Shown here: in pieces, positions 1-7,653 of the stretch
How positions within the stretch are numbered: position 1 is the first letter of the stretch
Layout of the letters: each line of letters starts with the position of its first letter
From: Planctomycetia bacterium
GTDB lineage: Bacteria > Planctomycetota > Planctomycetia > Pirellulales > UBA7805
DNA: 33,428 nucleotides
Direction: 5' to 3'
Assembly (NCBI GenBank): GCA_021413585.1
Contig: JAIOQB010000389.1
Location: 1 to 33,428 of the forward strand
Notes under the pieces: generated by a model
What the model was told of the DNA's origin: nothing
The model's input: only the letters and a program-made list of their open reading frames with translations
The model's database searches: none
Program-made: the position numbers and the translations under genes

Positions 1-349
1 CCTGCCAGAACGGATCGTCCGGCAAGCTCGAACCCGCGCGCACCACGCGCACCGCGATCTCGCTGCGCGGGTTGAACAGTCCGTACCCAAGCAACTCGTC
101 CCCCGGCCCATACACCGCCACCAGATCCCCTGGGCGAGCCGAGTCAATGCGGTCAATGCGCTTGCGATAGATCACCGGACTGCGCGTGGCAGTCTTGAGG
201 TACACCGCGCCGATCGGAGCGGCCGGATCGTGGGCGAGCGGGCGTTGGCGATAGACGAGCGGGCCGGCGTCGTCGGAATGCAATCGTTCCAAATTGTCGG
301 AAGCAGGAGTCCGCCGGCTGCCAGAGGAACGGGGCAAGGGGCGCTTCAC
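1..349 (-). CDS. RlmI-type class I SAM-dependent rRNA methyltransferase, N-terminal part (runs off the left edge)
   Basis: Only the first 116 residues lie in the window. They form a PUA-type domain: [20 protein letters not shown], then [33 protein letters not shown] and finally DDPFWQ. This order (a VxLK strand, PGDLV, LGxGxFNPxSxIxVRV, then a Phe-Trp) is the usual N-terminus of RlmI-like 23S rRNA cytosine methyltransferases; the catalytic Rossmann domain would lie outside. The start is a GTG at 347-349 whose bases overlap the TGA of cysNC (GTGA), with GGAG about 8 bases upstream, so translation is probably coupled to cysNC. There is no ATG near this point in frame. Family assignment rests on the PUA domain alone, so the exact target base is unknown. 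The overlap suggests co-transcription with the sulfate genes but no shared function. Confidence 0.8.
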   Translation of the reverse strand, partial: MKRPLPRSSGSRRTPASDNLERLHSDDAGPLVYRQRPLAHDPAAPIGAVYLKTATRSPVIYRKRIDRIDSARPGDLVAVYGPGDELLGYGLFNPRSEIAVRVVRAGSSLPDDPFWQ

Positions 350-2283
350 CTGATCACTCCGCGCTGCCTCAACAACCCCACCACCCCCTCCACGCACTGC
401 TCCACCGTCATCTCATGCGCCCTAAGCGTCAGATCGGGCGCCGGCGGCACGTCGTACTGGGCGCTGACGCCGGGGAAGTTGGGGATTTCGCCATTGTCGG
501 CGCGGGCGTACATGCCGCTTTGATCGCGCTGCCGGCACACTTCCACCGGCACATCGAAGTAGACTTCGAGGAAACGATCTGCGCCGATCACTTCGCGTGC
601 CTTTTGCCGCACTGCTTCGCTGGGGGAGACGAAGCTGGCGATGGTGATCAGGCCGGCGTCGTTGAACAGCCGGGCGACTTCGGCCGCACGCCGGAGATTT
701 TCCGACCGCTCTTCGGCCGTGAAGCCCAGGTCGCGGCTGATCCCCAGCCGCATGTTCTGTCCGTCGAGCATCGCCACCGTGCGCCCTTCTTCAAACAGCC
801 GGCGTTCCAAAGCCAGCGCCACGCCCCGCTTGCCCGAGCCGGTCAGGCCGGTGAGCAACACGGTGGCCGGTTTTTGGCCGAACCGGGCGGACCGCTCGGC
901 GGCGGTCACCTGGCTGGAGCGAACTTCCTGCGACACGGCCGGCGCGTCGGCCCAGTGATCGCGGGGCCGATCGGCCGCGGTGTCGAGCACCATCGCCGCG
1001 GCCACGGTGGCGTTGGTGATCCGGTCGATGACGATCAGCGCCCCGGTCGCCCGGTTGCGGCGATATGAGTCGATGCACAGCGGCTCGGCCAGTTCCAGTT
1101 CGCAGCGGCCGATTTCATTGAGCGCGAGCGTCGGCGCCGGGCCGCGCTCCAGCGAATTGATATCGATCTTGTACCGCAGCGTCGAGACGCAACCCGAGAC
1201 GGTTTTGCTGGTCTGCTTGATCAGATACTGCTTGCCGGGCACCAGCGGCGTCTCGGCCATCCACACCATCATGCAGTCGAACCGCTGCAGCGTGGGGGGC
1301 ACGTTGCCGGGGCGGACGATCATGTCGCCGCGGCTGATGTCCACTTCGTCTTCTAGTGTGAGCGTGACCGCCTGCGAGGCGAACGCTTCGGCCATTTCGC
1401 CGTCGAATGCCACGATCGACTTCACGCGGCTCGTCTTGCGCGACGGCAGCACCATGATCTCGTCGCCGCGGCGCACAATGCCCGAGGCCACCGTGCCGCA
1501 AAACCCGCGAAAGTCCAGATGGGGCCGATTGACCAACTGCACCGGAAAACGGAAGTCGAGCAGGTTGCGGTCGGAGCCGATGTACACGTTTTCCAGATGG
1601 TGCATCAGCGTGCTCCCCTCGTACCACGCCATGCGCGGGCTCTTGGCGACAATGTTGTCCCCCTTGAGCGCCGAGATTGGAATGAACGACAGGTCGTCCG
1701 TGGTCATCTTGGCCGCGAAGGCCAGATAGTCGCCGCGGATTTTTTCGAACACGTCTTGCGAGTAACCCACCAGGTCCATCTTATTGATCGCCACCACGAC
1801 ATGGCGAATGCCGAGCAAGGAAACGATGAAGCTATGCCGCTTCGTCTGCTCCAGCACGCCATGGCCGGGCCGCGCGTCGATCAGGATCACCGCCAGGTCG
1901 CAGTTCGACGCACCGGTGGCCATGTTGCGGGTGTACTGCTGATGGCCGGGCGTGTCGGCGATGATGAACTTCCGCTTGGCCGTCGAGAAATAGCGATACG
2001 CCACGTCGATCGTAATGCCCTGCTGCCGCTCGTCCTCCAGCCCGTCGCTGAGCAGCGCCGGGTCCAGCTCGCCGCCTGTGGTGCCGTGCTTGGCGGAGTC
2101 TTTGTGTAGTGCCGCCAGATGGTCTTCAAACACCATCTTCGACTCCAGCAGCAGCTTGCCGATGAGCGTGCTCTTGCCATCGTCCACGCTGCCGCAAGTC
2201 AACAGGCGCAGCATCTCCTTCTGCTCATGCTGAGCCAGGTATTCTTCGATGTTTGTGGCGATCAGGTCGGATTGGTGAGACAC
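346..2283 (-). CDS. cysNC: Bifunctional sulfate adenylyltransferase subunit 1 / adenylylsulfate kinase (CysN-CysC fusion)
   Basis: The protein has 645 residues. Residues 25-240 are an EF-Tu-like GTPase: P-loop GSVDDGKST at 31-39, DTPGH at 110-114, NKMD at 167-170. Beta-barrel domains follow to about 435, and an APS kinase domain covers about 470-645. The CysN half, with CysD, makes adenylylsulfate from sulfate and ATP using GTP hydrolysis; the CysC half would phosphorylate it to PAPS. It lies 143 bases downstream of cysD on the same strand, as in classical operons. Oddity: the kinase P-loop reads GLTGSGKR (479-486), so the Ser/Thr after the Lys is Arg and the next Thr is Gly; the DGDN motif reads DGQN (508-511). 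The substrate-side NFPGV segment and the RSENLRR helix are kept. The GTPase half looks fully active; kinase activity is uncertain. Confidence 0.97.
   Translation of the reverse strand: MSHQSDLIATNIEEYLAQHEQKEMLRLLTCGSVDDGKSTLIGKLLLESKMVFEDHLAALHKDSAKHGTTGGELDPALLSDGLEDERQQGITIDVAYRYFSTAKRKFIIADTPGHQQYTRNMATGASNCDLAVILIDARPGHGVLEQTKRHSFIVSLLGIRHVVVAINKMDLVGYSQDVFEKIRGDYLAFAAKMTTDDLSFIPISALKGDNIVAKSPRMAWYEGSTLMHHLENVYIGSDRNLLDFRFPVQLVNRPHLDFRGFCGTVASGIVRRGDEIMVLPSRKTSRVKSIVAFDGEMAEAFASQAVTLTLEDEVDISRGDMIVRPGNVPPTLQRFDCMMVWMAETPLVPGKQYLIKQTSKTVSGCVSTLRYKIDINSLERGPAPTLALNEIGRCELELAEPLCIDSYRRNRATGALIVIDRITNATVAAAMVLDTAADRPRDHWADAPAVSQEVRSSQVTAAERSARFGQKPATVLLTGLTGSGKRGVALALERRLFEEGRTVAMLDGQNMRLGISRDLGFTAEERSENLRRAAEVARLFNDAGLITIASFVSPSEAVRQKAREVIGADRFLEVYFDVPVEVCRQRDQSGMYARADNGEIPNFPGVSAQYDVPPAPDLTLRAHEMTVEQCVEGVVGLLRQRGVIR
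826..849 (-). other. Altered Walker A (P-loop) of the APS kinase domain
   Basis: Codons for residues 479-486 of CysNC spell GLTGSGKR. CysC proteins normally have GLSGAGKST, where the Ser/Thr after Lys coordinates the nucleotide-bound magnesium. Here that codon is CGG (Arg) and the next is GGC (Gly). The reading frame is intact on both sides, so this is a substitution and not a frameshift. Confidence 0.9.
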
Positions 2284-2363
2284 AGGAGCGATTTCGGATT
2301 GTGGATTTTGGATTGTGAAATGTTTAGCCGCGACTCGAAGAGGAGCGCTAACGGGAAATGTCT

Positions 2364-2420
2364 AATGTCTAAGCACGAATGACGAATGTTGCTCCATTTC
2401 GTCATTCGTGCTTAGACATT
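2364..2420. repeat. Long perfect inverted repeat between cysD and cysNC
   Basis: Two 23-base arms (2364-2386 and 2398-2420) are perfect reverse complements around an 11-base loop. The arms contain CTAAGCACGAATGACGAA. The element sits in the 143-base spacer between cysD and cysNC, 6 bases after the cysD stop. It has no T-tract, so it is not a classic intrinsic terminator. In mRNA it would fold into a very stable hairpin that could protect the cysD 3' end or lower cysNC expression. The motif GAATGACGAA is the kind of dispersed intergenic repeat common in planctomycetes. Confidence 0.85.
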
Positions 2421-2426
2421 CGGATT

Positions 2427-3350
2427 TCAGAAGTATCCCTCCTTCTTCTTCTTCTCCATCGACGCCTCCTGATCGCGGTCGATCATGCGACCTTGGCGCT
2501 CGGACGTTGTGGTGAGCAGCATCTCTTGGATGATCTCCGGCAGCGTCGTGGCGGTGGACTCGACGGCGCCGCTGAGCGGATAGCAACCCAGCGTTCGGAA
2601 GCGGACCATCATGGGCTCGGGCTTTTCGTTGGCTTGCAGCTTCATCCGGTCGTCGTCGACGAGAATCAGCATCTCGTTTCCCTTTTCGTCGCGGCGGCGG
2701 ACCACAGGGCGTTCCGCCGCGTAGTACAGCGGCACGATCGGGATTTTTTCCAAGTGGATGTACTGCCAGACGTCCAGCTCCGTCCAGTTGGAAAGTGGGA
2801 ACACGCGGATGCTCTCGCCCGGGTTCACCTTGGCGTTATACAGGTTCCACAACTCGGGGCGCTGGTTCTTGGGATCCCAGCGGTGGAACCGGTCGCGGAA
2901 CGAGAAGACCCGTTCCTTCGCCCGCGATTTTTCTTCGTCGCGGCGGGCACCGCCGAAGGCCGCGTCAAAGCGGTGCTTGTCGAGCGCCTGCTTCAGCCCC
3001 TCGGTCTTCATCACCGTGGTGTGCTTTTCGCTGTTCTCGAACGGGCTGATGTTGAGCTTCCGCCCCTCTTCGTTGATATGCACGATCAGGTTCAAACCCA
3101 ACTCCTGCCGGGCGTAGCTCTCGCGAAACGCGATCATCTCGCGGAACTTCCAGGTGCTGTCGATGTGCAGCAGCGGAAACGGCGGCTTGGCAGGGTAGAA
3201 CGCCTTCAAGGCCAACTGCACCATCACCGACGAGTCCTTGCCGATCGAATACAGCATCACCGGATTGCTGAACTCGGCCGCCACCTCGCGGATAATATGA
3301 ATGCTCTCGGCCTCAAGCTGCCGCAGATGGGTGAGGTTGTAGGAACTCAT
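2427..3350 (-). CDS. cysD: Sulfate adenylyltransferase subunit 2 (CysD)
   Basis: The protein has 307 residues and belongs to the PAPS reductase/ATP sulfurylase small-subunit family (PP-loop fold). It contains the modified PP-loop [18 protein letters not shown] near residues 32-50, the [12 protein letters not shown] segment and the C-terminal [13 protein letters not shown] segment typical of CysD. With CysN it activates sulfate to adenylylsulfate in the cytoplasm. I start at the ATG at 3348-3350 ([13 protein letters not shown]), which matches the family N-terminus; the open frame extends 40 residues further upstream but that part is low-complexity Arg/Pro and has no family similarity. It is the first gene of a minus-strand unit cysD-cysNC-methyltransferase. 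Length is normal for the family and all motifs look intact. Confidence 0.97.
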   Translation of the reverse strand: MSSYNLTHLRQLEAESIHIIREVAAEFSNPVMLYSIGKDSSVMVQLALKAFYPAKPPFPLLHIDSTWKFREMIAFRESYARQELGLNLIVHINEEGRKLNISPFENSEKHTTVMKTEGLKQALDKHRFDAAFGGARRDEEKSRAKERVFSFRDRFHRWDPKNQRPELWNLYNAKVNPGESIRVFPLSNWTELDVWQYIHLEKIPIVPLYYAAERPVVRRRDEKGNEMLILVDDDRMKLQANEKPEPMMVRFRTLGCYPLSGAVESTATTLPEIIQEMLLTTTSERQGRMIDRDQEASMEKKKKEGYF

Positions 3351-3727
3351 TTCGAGGTCGGAGGTCGGAGGTCGGAAGGGGGGCCGGATACGACGTGCGG
3401 CCCGTACAGTAGCAGTCGGAGGGGAACAGCGAAGAATCGCCAGTATAGGGCATCTTTGACGGGGGCTCAACGGCGGCTACTCCGCATGTTAGCCGCCGCT
3501 TCCCAAGCGGCGCGATGCTGAAATGTCGAGCCACATGTCGATTCCGTCGGCCTGAAAGGCCGAGATAGGAAAGCCCAGGGCGCAGCCCTGGGTGAAATAG
3601 CACCATGATCCGTCCTGAGCCCTGAAAGGGCGCGATAGATGATCGCCCCGAATCGTATCTCGCCCTTTCAGGGCTTGAGAATTCTTGTCGGCCTTTCAGG
3701 CCGAGGACTCTCCAGTTCTGCCCCCCA
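3351..3727. repeat. Gene-free spacer with nested GCCCTGAAAGGGC-type palindromes
   Basis: This 377-base spacer has no convincing gene. It holds a hairpin GCCGCTT-CCC-AAGCGGC (3495-3511), a palindrome CCCAGGGCGCAGCCCTGGG (3574-3592) and two nested inverted pairs: TCGGCCTGAAAGGCCGA (about 3548-3564) with TCGGCCTTTCAGGCCGA (about 3689-3705), and AGCCCTGAAAGGGCG (3618-3632) with CGCCCTTTCAGGGCT (3661-3675). Such CCTGAAAGG units are multi-copy intergenic elements in planctomycetes. Their function is unknown. Immediately upstream of cysD there is a short direct repeat of GGTCGGA (about 3356-3377). Confidence 0.75.
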
Positions 3728-4027
3728 TCAGGAATACATCACCCCCACAAACCCCAGCAACACCAACAGGCAGTACAACGACCAGAGGAAAACCAGCACG
3801 CCGGCGACCACCAGTGCGATCGTTTTCATTCGCCACCCAAACAGGCAGCCGGTCGCCACCACGGTGCCGGTGGCACAAATCGCCACAATGAAAAGCTGGA
3901 ATAGAAACGCCGACGTGCCTGCGTTTTGCCCCTTGCGCTCAAAGAAAACCGCGCACATCATCGTGGCCGCGGCCCAGAACGTGGTCAAAAACATGCGGCG
4001 AAGCGTGAATTGAAGCCGCGGCCGCAT
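3728..4027 (-). CDS. Small membrane protein of unknown function
   Basis: The protein has 99 residues, starting MRPRLQFTLRRMFLTTFWAA. I chose the ATG at 4025-4027 because AAGGA lies about 10 bases upstream; an in-frame start 51 bases earlier would add a basic, non-hydrophobic tail. Three hydrophobic segments can be seen: about 13-28 (LTTFWAAATMMCAVFF), 38-58 (FLFQLFIVAICATGTVVATGC) and 67-97. The opening FTLRRMF resembles the FSLR-type opening seen in many small planctomycete membrane proteins. No catalytic motif is visible. It is transcribed away from the methyltransferase at 4214 and ends in the palindrome-rich spacer. Function unknown. Confidence 0.65.
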   Translation of the reverse strand: MRPRLQFTLRRMFLTTFWAAATMMCAVFFERKGQNAGTSAFLFQLFIVAICATGTVVATGCLFGWRMKTIALVVAGVLVFLWSLYCLLVLLGFVGVMYS

Positions 4028-4201
4028 CGCTTGTTCCTTCGACCGCGGTACTTTTCCCGTAGATCGCGCGGCGATCATCTGTCACGCTCTCGCGCCGGTC
4101 GGGGACCGGCGGCTAACACGCAGCGTACATTCCGCCAATTCGGGGCGTCTCCCAAAACGCTTCCTCATGGACTAACATACACCAATTCAACCCCAATCAG
4201 C

Positions 4202-4208
4202 AGGAGGT
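4202..4208 (+). promoter_or_regulatory. Shine-Dalgarno site that fixes the methyltransferase start
   Basis: AGGAGGT lies 5 bases before a GTG at 4214-4216. The same frame is open back to 3926, but no other start has a comparable ribosome binding site and the upstream part does not resemble a methyltransferase. Confidence 0.8.
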
Positions 4209-4213
4209 GGCCC

Positions 4214-5233
4214 GTGGGCTTGGCATTGGAAACCATTCACCAAGGGGATTGCGTCGCGCTACTCAAGAAGATGGAGGCGGGCTCCGTCAATCTGGCCTTC
4301 GCCGATCCGCCGTTCAATATCAAGTACGAGTACGACGTCTACAAGGACAATCGCCCGTACCACGAGTATCTCGACTGGACGCGCGAGTGGATGGGCCAGG
4401 TGTCGCGCGTGCTGGCCGACGACGGCACATTCTGGGTGGCCATCGGCGACGAATACGCGGCCGAGTTCAAGCTGATCCTGCAGAACGACCTGAAGCTCAC
4501 CTGCCGCAGTTGGGTGATCTGGTACTACACGTTCGGCGTGAACTGCAAGCGGAAGTTCACGCGCTCGCACGCCCATCTGTTTCATTTTGTCAAAGACGCG
4601 AAGCAGTTCACGTTCAACGCGGCCGACCCCCAGCTACGCGTCCCCTCGGCACGGCAACTGGTCTACGGCGACAAGCGGGCGGTGGCCAAAGGCCGCTTGC
4701 CCGACGACAACTGGATCCTGCGGCCGCAAGATCTACCAGAAGGTTTTACCCCAGAGAGCGACACCTGGTTTTTCTCGCGCGTCGCCGGCACGTTCAAGGA
4801 GCGCGAAGGTTTCCACGGCTGCCAGATGCCCGAGCAGTTGCTGGGGCGGATCATCCGCGCCTGTTCCAACGAAGGGGACGTCGTGCTCGACCCCTTCGGC
4901 GGCAGCGCCACCACGCTGGCGGTCGCCAAGAAACTGGGCCGGAAGTGGATCGGCTGCGAGCTGTCGAAGGATTACGCCAAGAAGGGGAACCAGCGGCTGA
5001 CCAAGATTAAGGAAGGCGAACCGTTAGTGGGTGCGGAAGATCCATTAACCAGCGCGCCGACCACGGCCAACGGGCGGCGGTTGGGAGCGAAGAAGAAACC
5101 AAAGGCAAAGGTAAGGGCCTTGGTTACGGATAAGCAGTTGCATTTACCGTTAAATGGAACGGCAGGCGGAATCGGCAACGGTGCGACAGGCGCTCGCAAG
5201 AAGAAAGTACGAGTAAAAACGCGGACCAAGTAA
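4214..5233 (+). CDS. Orphan DNA methyltransferase (N4-cytosine/N6-adenine type, beta-like motif order)
   Basis: The protein has 339 residues from the GTG start. Motif IV is DPPF (31-34) in LAFADPPFNIKYEY, and the SAM-binding motif I is DPFGGSATT (226-234), followed by KWIGCELSKDY. Motif IV before motif I is the beta-class order. Between them is a conserved block with GRLPDDNWILRPQ and DTWFFSRVAGTFKEREGFHGCQMPEQLLGRII features (166-214 approximately), as in other site-specific methylases that act on A or C amino groups. The last 45 residues are Lys/Arg-rich (KKKPKAK, ARKKKVRVK) and may help DNA binding. No restriction endonuclease or specificity subunit lies nearby, so it is probably a solitary methylase with an epigenetic role or a remnant. 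Recognition site cannot be read from the sequence. Confidence 0.93.
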   Translation: MGLALETIHQGDCVALLKKMEAGSVNLAFADPPFNIKYEYDVYKDNRPYHEYLDWTREWMGQVSRVLADDGTFWVAIGDEYAAEFKLILQNDLKLTCRSWVIWYYTFGVNCKRKFTRSHAHLFHFVKDAKQFTFNAADPQLRVPSARQLVYGDKRAVAKGRLPDDNWILRPQDLPEGFTPESDTWFFSRVAGTFKEREGFHGCQMPEQLLGRIIRACSNEGDVVLDPFGGSATTLAVAKKLGRKWIGCELSKDYAKKGNQRLTKIKEGEPLVGAEDPLTSAPTTANGRRLGAKKKPKAKVRALVTDKQLHLPLNGTAGGIGNGATGARKKKVRVKTRTK

Positions 5234-5256
5234 GAATACGTGGCAAGTTGGGATAG

Positions 5257-5330
5257 TACCCCTCACGCTCCGCGTGATGCGTTTACTCGCTCCACACGAT
5301 TATGAAACCTCACGCGCAGCGTGAGGGGTA
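5257..5330. terminator. Palindrome between convergent genes, possible bidirectional terminator
   Basis: Arms 5257-5277 (TACCCCTCACGCTCCGCGTGA) and 5310-5330 are reverse complements at 20 of 21 positions, and each arm is partly self-complementary. It lies between the ends of the methyltransferase (5233) and rsmG (5337), which face each other. There is no strong T-tract, so it may instead be a dispersed palindromic repeat. Confidence 0.5.
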
Positions 5331-5336
5331 GTATGC

Positions 5337-6074
5337 TCACTCCTTCGCCCGCAGCTCCAGCAGCACGCTGTGGCTCTCCGTGCCGGGCAGGGGATACTCA
5401 GAGAGCTTGCGCAACTGCACGTAGTGCATCTGCCCGAGGTGCCTCGCTTCGCCGCGCTCTTCGACCCAGGCGGGGCCTTTGAGGACTAGCAACCGGCCGA
5501 TGGAGGCCCAATGGGGCTCGAACCAAGTGAGCAGTTTGGAAAGCGACGCCACCGCCCGCACCACCAGGGCGTCGAACACCTGGTTCTCCAGCACGGCCTG
5601 CGCCGCGCCGTGATGCATCGTGATGTTCAGCCCCAGTGCGGCGATGATCTCGCCCACCACGCGGGCCCGTTTGCCGACTGATTCGCTCAGCTCAATGTGC
5701 AAGTCGGGGCGCACGATGCCCAGGATCACGCCGGGCACGCCGCCGCCGGTGCCGACGTCCAGCACATGCTCGCCCGTTTGCAGGAACTCGCTAAAGGCCA
5801 GTGAGTCGACCACGTCGCGCTCGACGAACTTTTCCATCGTCGTGTGTCGCGTCAGGTTGATCTTTTCGTTCCAGTCCCACAGCAGCGCGCGGTACAGGTT
5901 GATCTTTTCGTTCCAGTCCCACAGCAGCGCGCGGTAGCGGTCGAGCAAAGCGACTTGCTCCTCGGGCAACTCGATCTGGCGCTGCGCCAACGCCGCGGCC
6001 AAGGTAAGAGCCGGATCAGACGGAGCGGTATCGTGCGCCTCGGCATCGCGCGTTTCAGCTTCTTCCTCGCTCAT
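5337..6074 (-). CDS. rsmG: 16S rRNA (guanine-527-N7)-methyltransferase RsmG (GidB), with internal tandem duplication
   Basis: The protein has 245 residues. The SAM-binding site LDVGTGGGVPG (105-115) and the VVRAVASLSKLLTWF region identify RsmG, which methylates G527 of 16S rRNA. Residues 47-60 and 61-74 are identical copies of YRALLWDWNEKINL, followed by TRHTT; ordinary RsmG has this helix once. The duplication is exact at DNA level (42 bp) and keeps the frame. The start codon overlaps the stop of the upstream VOC-fold gene (ATGA), so translation is coupled. The first 26 residues are acidic and non-conserved. Apart from the insert the protein looks complete. Whether the extended helix is tolerated, or the repeat is an assembly artefact, cannot be told from the sequence. 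Confidence 0.95.
   Translation of the reverse strand: MSEEEAETRDAEAHDTAPSDPALTLAAALAQRQIELPEEQVALLDRYRALLWDWNEKINLYRALLWDWNEKINLTRHTTMEKFVERDVVDSLAFSEFLQTGEHVLDVGTGGGVPGVILGIVRPDLHIELSESVGKRARVVGEIIAALGLNITMHHGAAQAVLENQVFDALVVRAVASLSKLLTWFEPHWASIGRLLVLKGPAWVEERGEARHLGQMHYVQLRKLSEYPLPGTESHSVLLELRAKE
5853..5936. repeat. Exact 42-bp tandem duplication inside rsmG
   Basis: Positions 5853-5894 and 5895-5936 are identical over 42 bases and directly adjacent. The unit is 14 codons, so the frame is kept and 14 residues are repeated. No base differs between the copies, which points to a very recent event or an assembly error. Confidence 0.97.
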
Positions 6075-6484
6075 GCCAGCACCATCGCCGGGTAGATCCC
6101 CACTTCAATATGATTCCCGTCTGGATCACGGAAGAAAATCTGCTGATACCCTCCGGCGTTGATCTGCCGCAGGTACTCGATGCCGTGGGCCTGAAGCTGC
6201 CGCTCCGCTTCGTCGAGGTCCGCCACCGCCAGGGCGAAGTGTCCGGTGATCGGATCAATCGGTCCGGAGAGCTGCATGGGATGCGGATGCTCGATGACGT
6301 GAATCTGGACCCCCACCGCCTCGTTGAGAAGCCACGCGCCTCGGAAGGTGAACGGTGCCCGCGGGATCGGTCGAAAGCCCAGCACGTCGGAATAAAACTT
6401 CGCGCAGCGCTCCGGATCGGCGGTGGTGACCGCCACATGATGCAGTGCTTTGGGTGATAGCGGTGCGGGCATGGTGGGCTTCAT
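6071..6484 (-). CDS. VOC superfamily (glyoxalase/dioxygenase-fold) metalloprotein
   Basis: The protein has 137 residues with the paired beta-alpha-beta modules of the vicinal oxygen chelate fold. Visible features are LHHVAVTTADPERCAKFYSD (14-33), IHVIEH (61-66), GHFALAVADLDEAERQL (81-97) and FFRDPDGNHIEVGIY (117-131). H16, H62, H82 and E127 are placed as metal ligands of glyoxalase-like enzymes. The substrate is not predictable; glyoxalase I, fosfomycin-resistance-like and dioxygenase members share this layout. It directly precedes rsmG with a 4-base ATGA overlap, so the two are co-translated, although no functional link is known. Start at M1 is used; M5 is also possible. Confidence 0.9.
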   Translation of the reverse strand: MKPTMPAPLSPKALHHVAVTTADPERCAKFYSDVLGFRPIPRAPFTFRGAWLLNEAVGVQIHVIEHPHPMQLSGPIDPITGHFALAVADLDEAERQLQAHGIEYLRQINAGGYQQIFFRDPDGNHIEVGIYPAMVLA

Positions 6485-6813
6485 CAGGTGAATGGCGCGA
6501 TGCGACTTGGCGGCGCAAGTGCAACACAGTGCGGCACTATAGTCGCCCGCGGCGGCGGCGCGAATGGACCCGCCGCCAGCACCGGGCCGCGCCCCTGCGG
6601 CAAACTAGGGCAAGTTTGCCGGTCGGCGAAGCTTTTCTTGCAGTAACGGTTTTTACGAATCTGCCGGTTTTCAGGGCCGATAAACCCATCGTGCCGCCGA
6701 AGTCCGCGTTTGCCGGACTGGTGCGGAAGACAACACCAGACACGACCTTTGGCGGCCGCAGGCAAAGAGTTTCACCAGCCGGGCCGCACGCGGGGGAAAA
6801 GGGGATCAACATC
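6485..6813. other. Gene-free divergent promoter region
   Basis: This 329-base spacer separates the minus-strand VOC gene from the plus-strand Cys-rich gene, so it should contain promoters for both. I see a small hairpin GGCAAACT-AGGGCA-AGTTTGCC (6599-6620) but no promoter I would assign with confidence. The open frame that reads through on the plus strand is an in-frame extension of the Cys-rich gene without a signal peptide and is not counted as coding. Confidence 0.5.
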
Positions 6814-7635
6814 ATGTCTCGACGCTGGATCATTGCGTTGTTGGCCGCCGCCAGCCTGACAAGCACCGTCGGTTGCTGTGCCTCGGTGTGCGGCGCGGGG
6901 GGCTGCGATACGTGCGGGGGCGGAGGAATCGTTACTGGAGGCTGTGCGTCCGGCGACTGCGGTGCGCCGGCCTGCGGAGCCCGGGGCTGCGGCGTGGGCA
7001 TCTGCAATTGGTACCCTGGCAAGGAACTCGTGGACGGCCTGACCTGCAAGAAGGGGTGCGGCAAGGCGTACTGGAGCGAGTGGTACAACGATCCGCCAGA
7101 CGCCTGCGACCCGTGCGACAAGTGCGGCAACTGGACGGGCGGCGGCGGCGGACGGCGCTGCGGTCGGGGCGGTTGCGGCCGGGGCGATTGCGATGGCGGC
7201 TGCGGCACATGTGGTGGTGGCACCTGCGGCGGCGGACGGCGCGGCTACGCCGGCGGCATGGGCTACGCGACGGGCGGCAGCTCGTGCGGATGCAGCGGCG
7301 ACGGTGCCGCGATGGAAGGGGGCGCGTACGAAGGGGGCGGCCAGATGGTCCCGACGCCGGCCACCGCCAGTCGCGCGAGGCCAACGTATCAAACCGGGCA
7401 GCGCCCCGCACAGCCGAGCTACAATCAGCCGAGCGGTGCGACCACGCAGTACCGTCCGACCAGCATCTCGCGTCAACCGGGCCCGCGCCGCGTTCGACCC
7501 GTGAGCCATGTTGCGAACGAACGCGTGAGCAACGACACTGCGTACACCGAAATCGTGCCGGCCGAGGAAATCGAAGCCCCGGCCCCGAAGCAAGCCAAAG
7601 CCTCCGGCCCGGCCTGCATCACCTGCCGGCGGTAA
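6814..7635 (+). CDS. Cys/Gly-rich exported protein, planctomycete type
   Basis: The protein has 273 residues, 25 of them Cys. It opens with a signal sequence, MSRRWIIALLAAASLTSTVG, followed by C21-C22; TVGC is a weak lipobox, so it may be a lipoprotein. A Gly/Cys-rich stretch leads to a defined segment at 64-107 (CNWYPGKELVDGL, GKAYWSEWYNDPPDACDPC, DKCGNW). Then come Gly-rich repeats (CGGGTCGGG) and a Tyr/Gln/Pro-rich tail, ending ACITCRR. The start is ATG 6814, with AAGGGGA about 7 bases upstream. I recognise the WYxDPPDxCDPC segment as a recurrent planctomycete motif, but no function is known. Many disulfides or a cross-linked cell-wall role is inference; planctomycete envelopes are rich in cysteine proteins. 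A strong terminator follows. Confidence 0.85.
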   Translation: MSRRWIIALLAAASLTSTVGCCASVCGAGGCDTCGGGGIVTGGCASGDCGAPACGARGCGVGICNWYPGKELVDGLTCKKGCGKAYWSEWYNDPPDACDPCDKCGNWTGGGGGRRCGRGGCGRGDCDGGCGTCGGGTCGGGRRGYAGGMGYATGGSSCGCSGDGAAMEGGAYEGGGQMVPTPATASRARPTYQTGQRPAQPSYNQPSGATTQYRPTSISRQPGPRRVRPVSHVANERVSNDTAYTEIVPAEEIEAPAPKQAKASGPACITCRR

Positions 7636-7653
7636 GCGTTCGTACCGTCCGAG

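Noticed and set aside
3351..3470. Extension of CysD by 40 residues
   Set aside because: Low-complexity Arg/Pro sequence upstream of the family N-terminus [13 protein letters not shown].
3926..4213. Longer N-terminus of the methyltransferase frame
   Set aside because: It overlaps the divergent membrane-protein gene, has no similarity to methylases and lacks a ribosome binding site, while GTG 4214 has AGGAGGT.
6445..6813. Longer N-terminus of the Cys-rich protein frame
   Set aside because: It would bury the clear signal peptide at residue 123; the ATG at 6814 has its own ribosome binding site.
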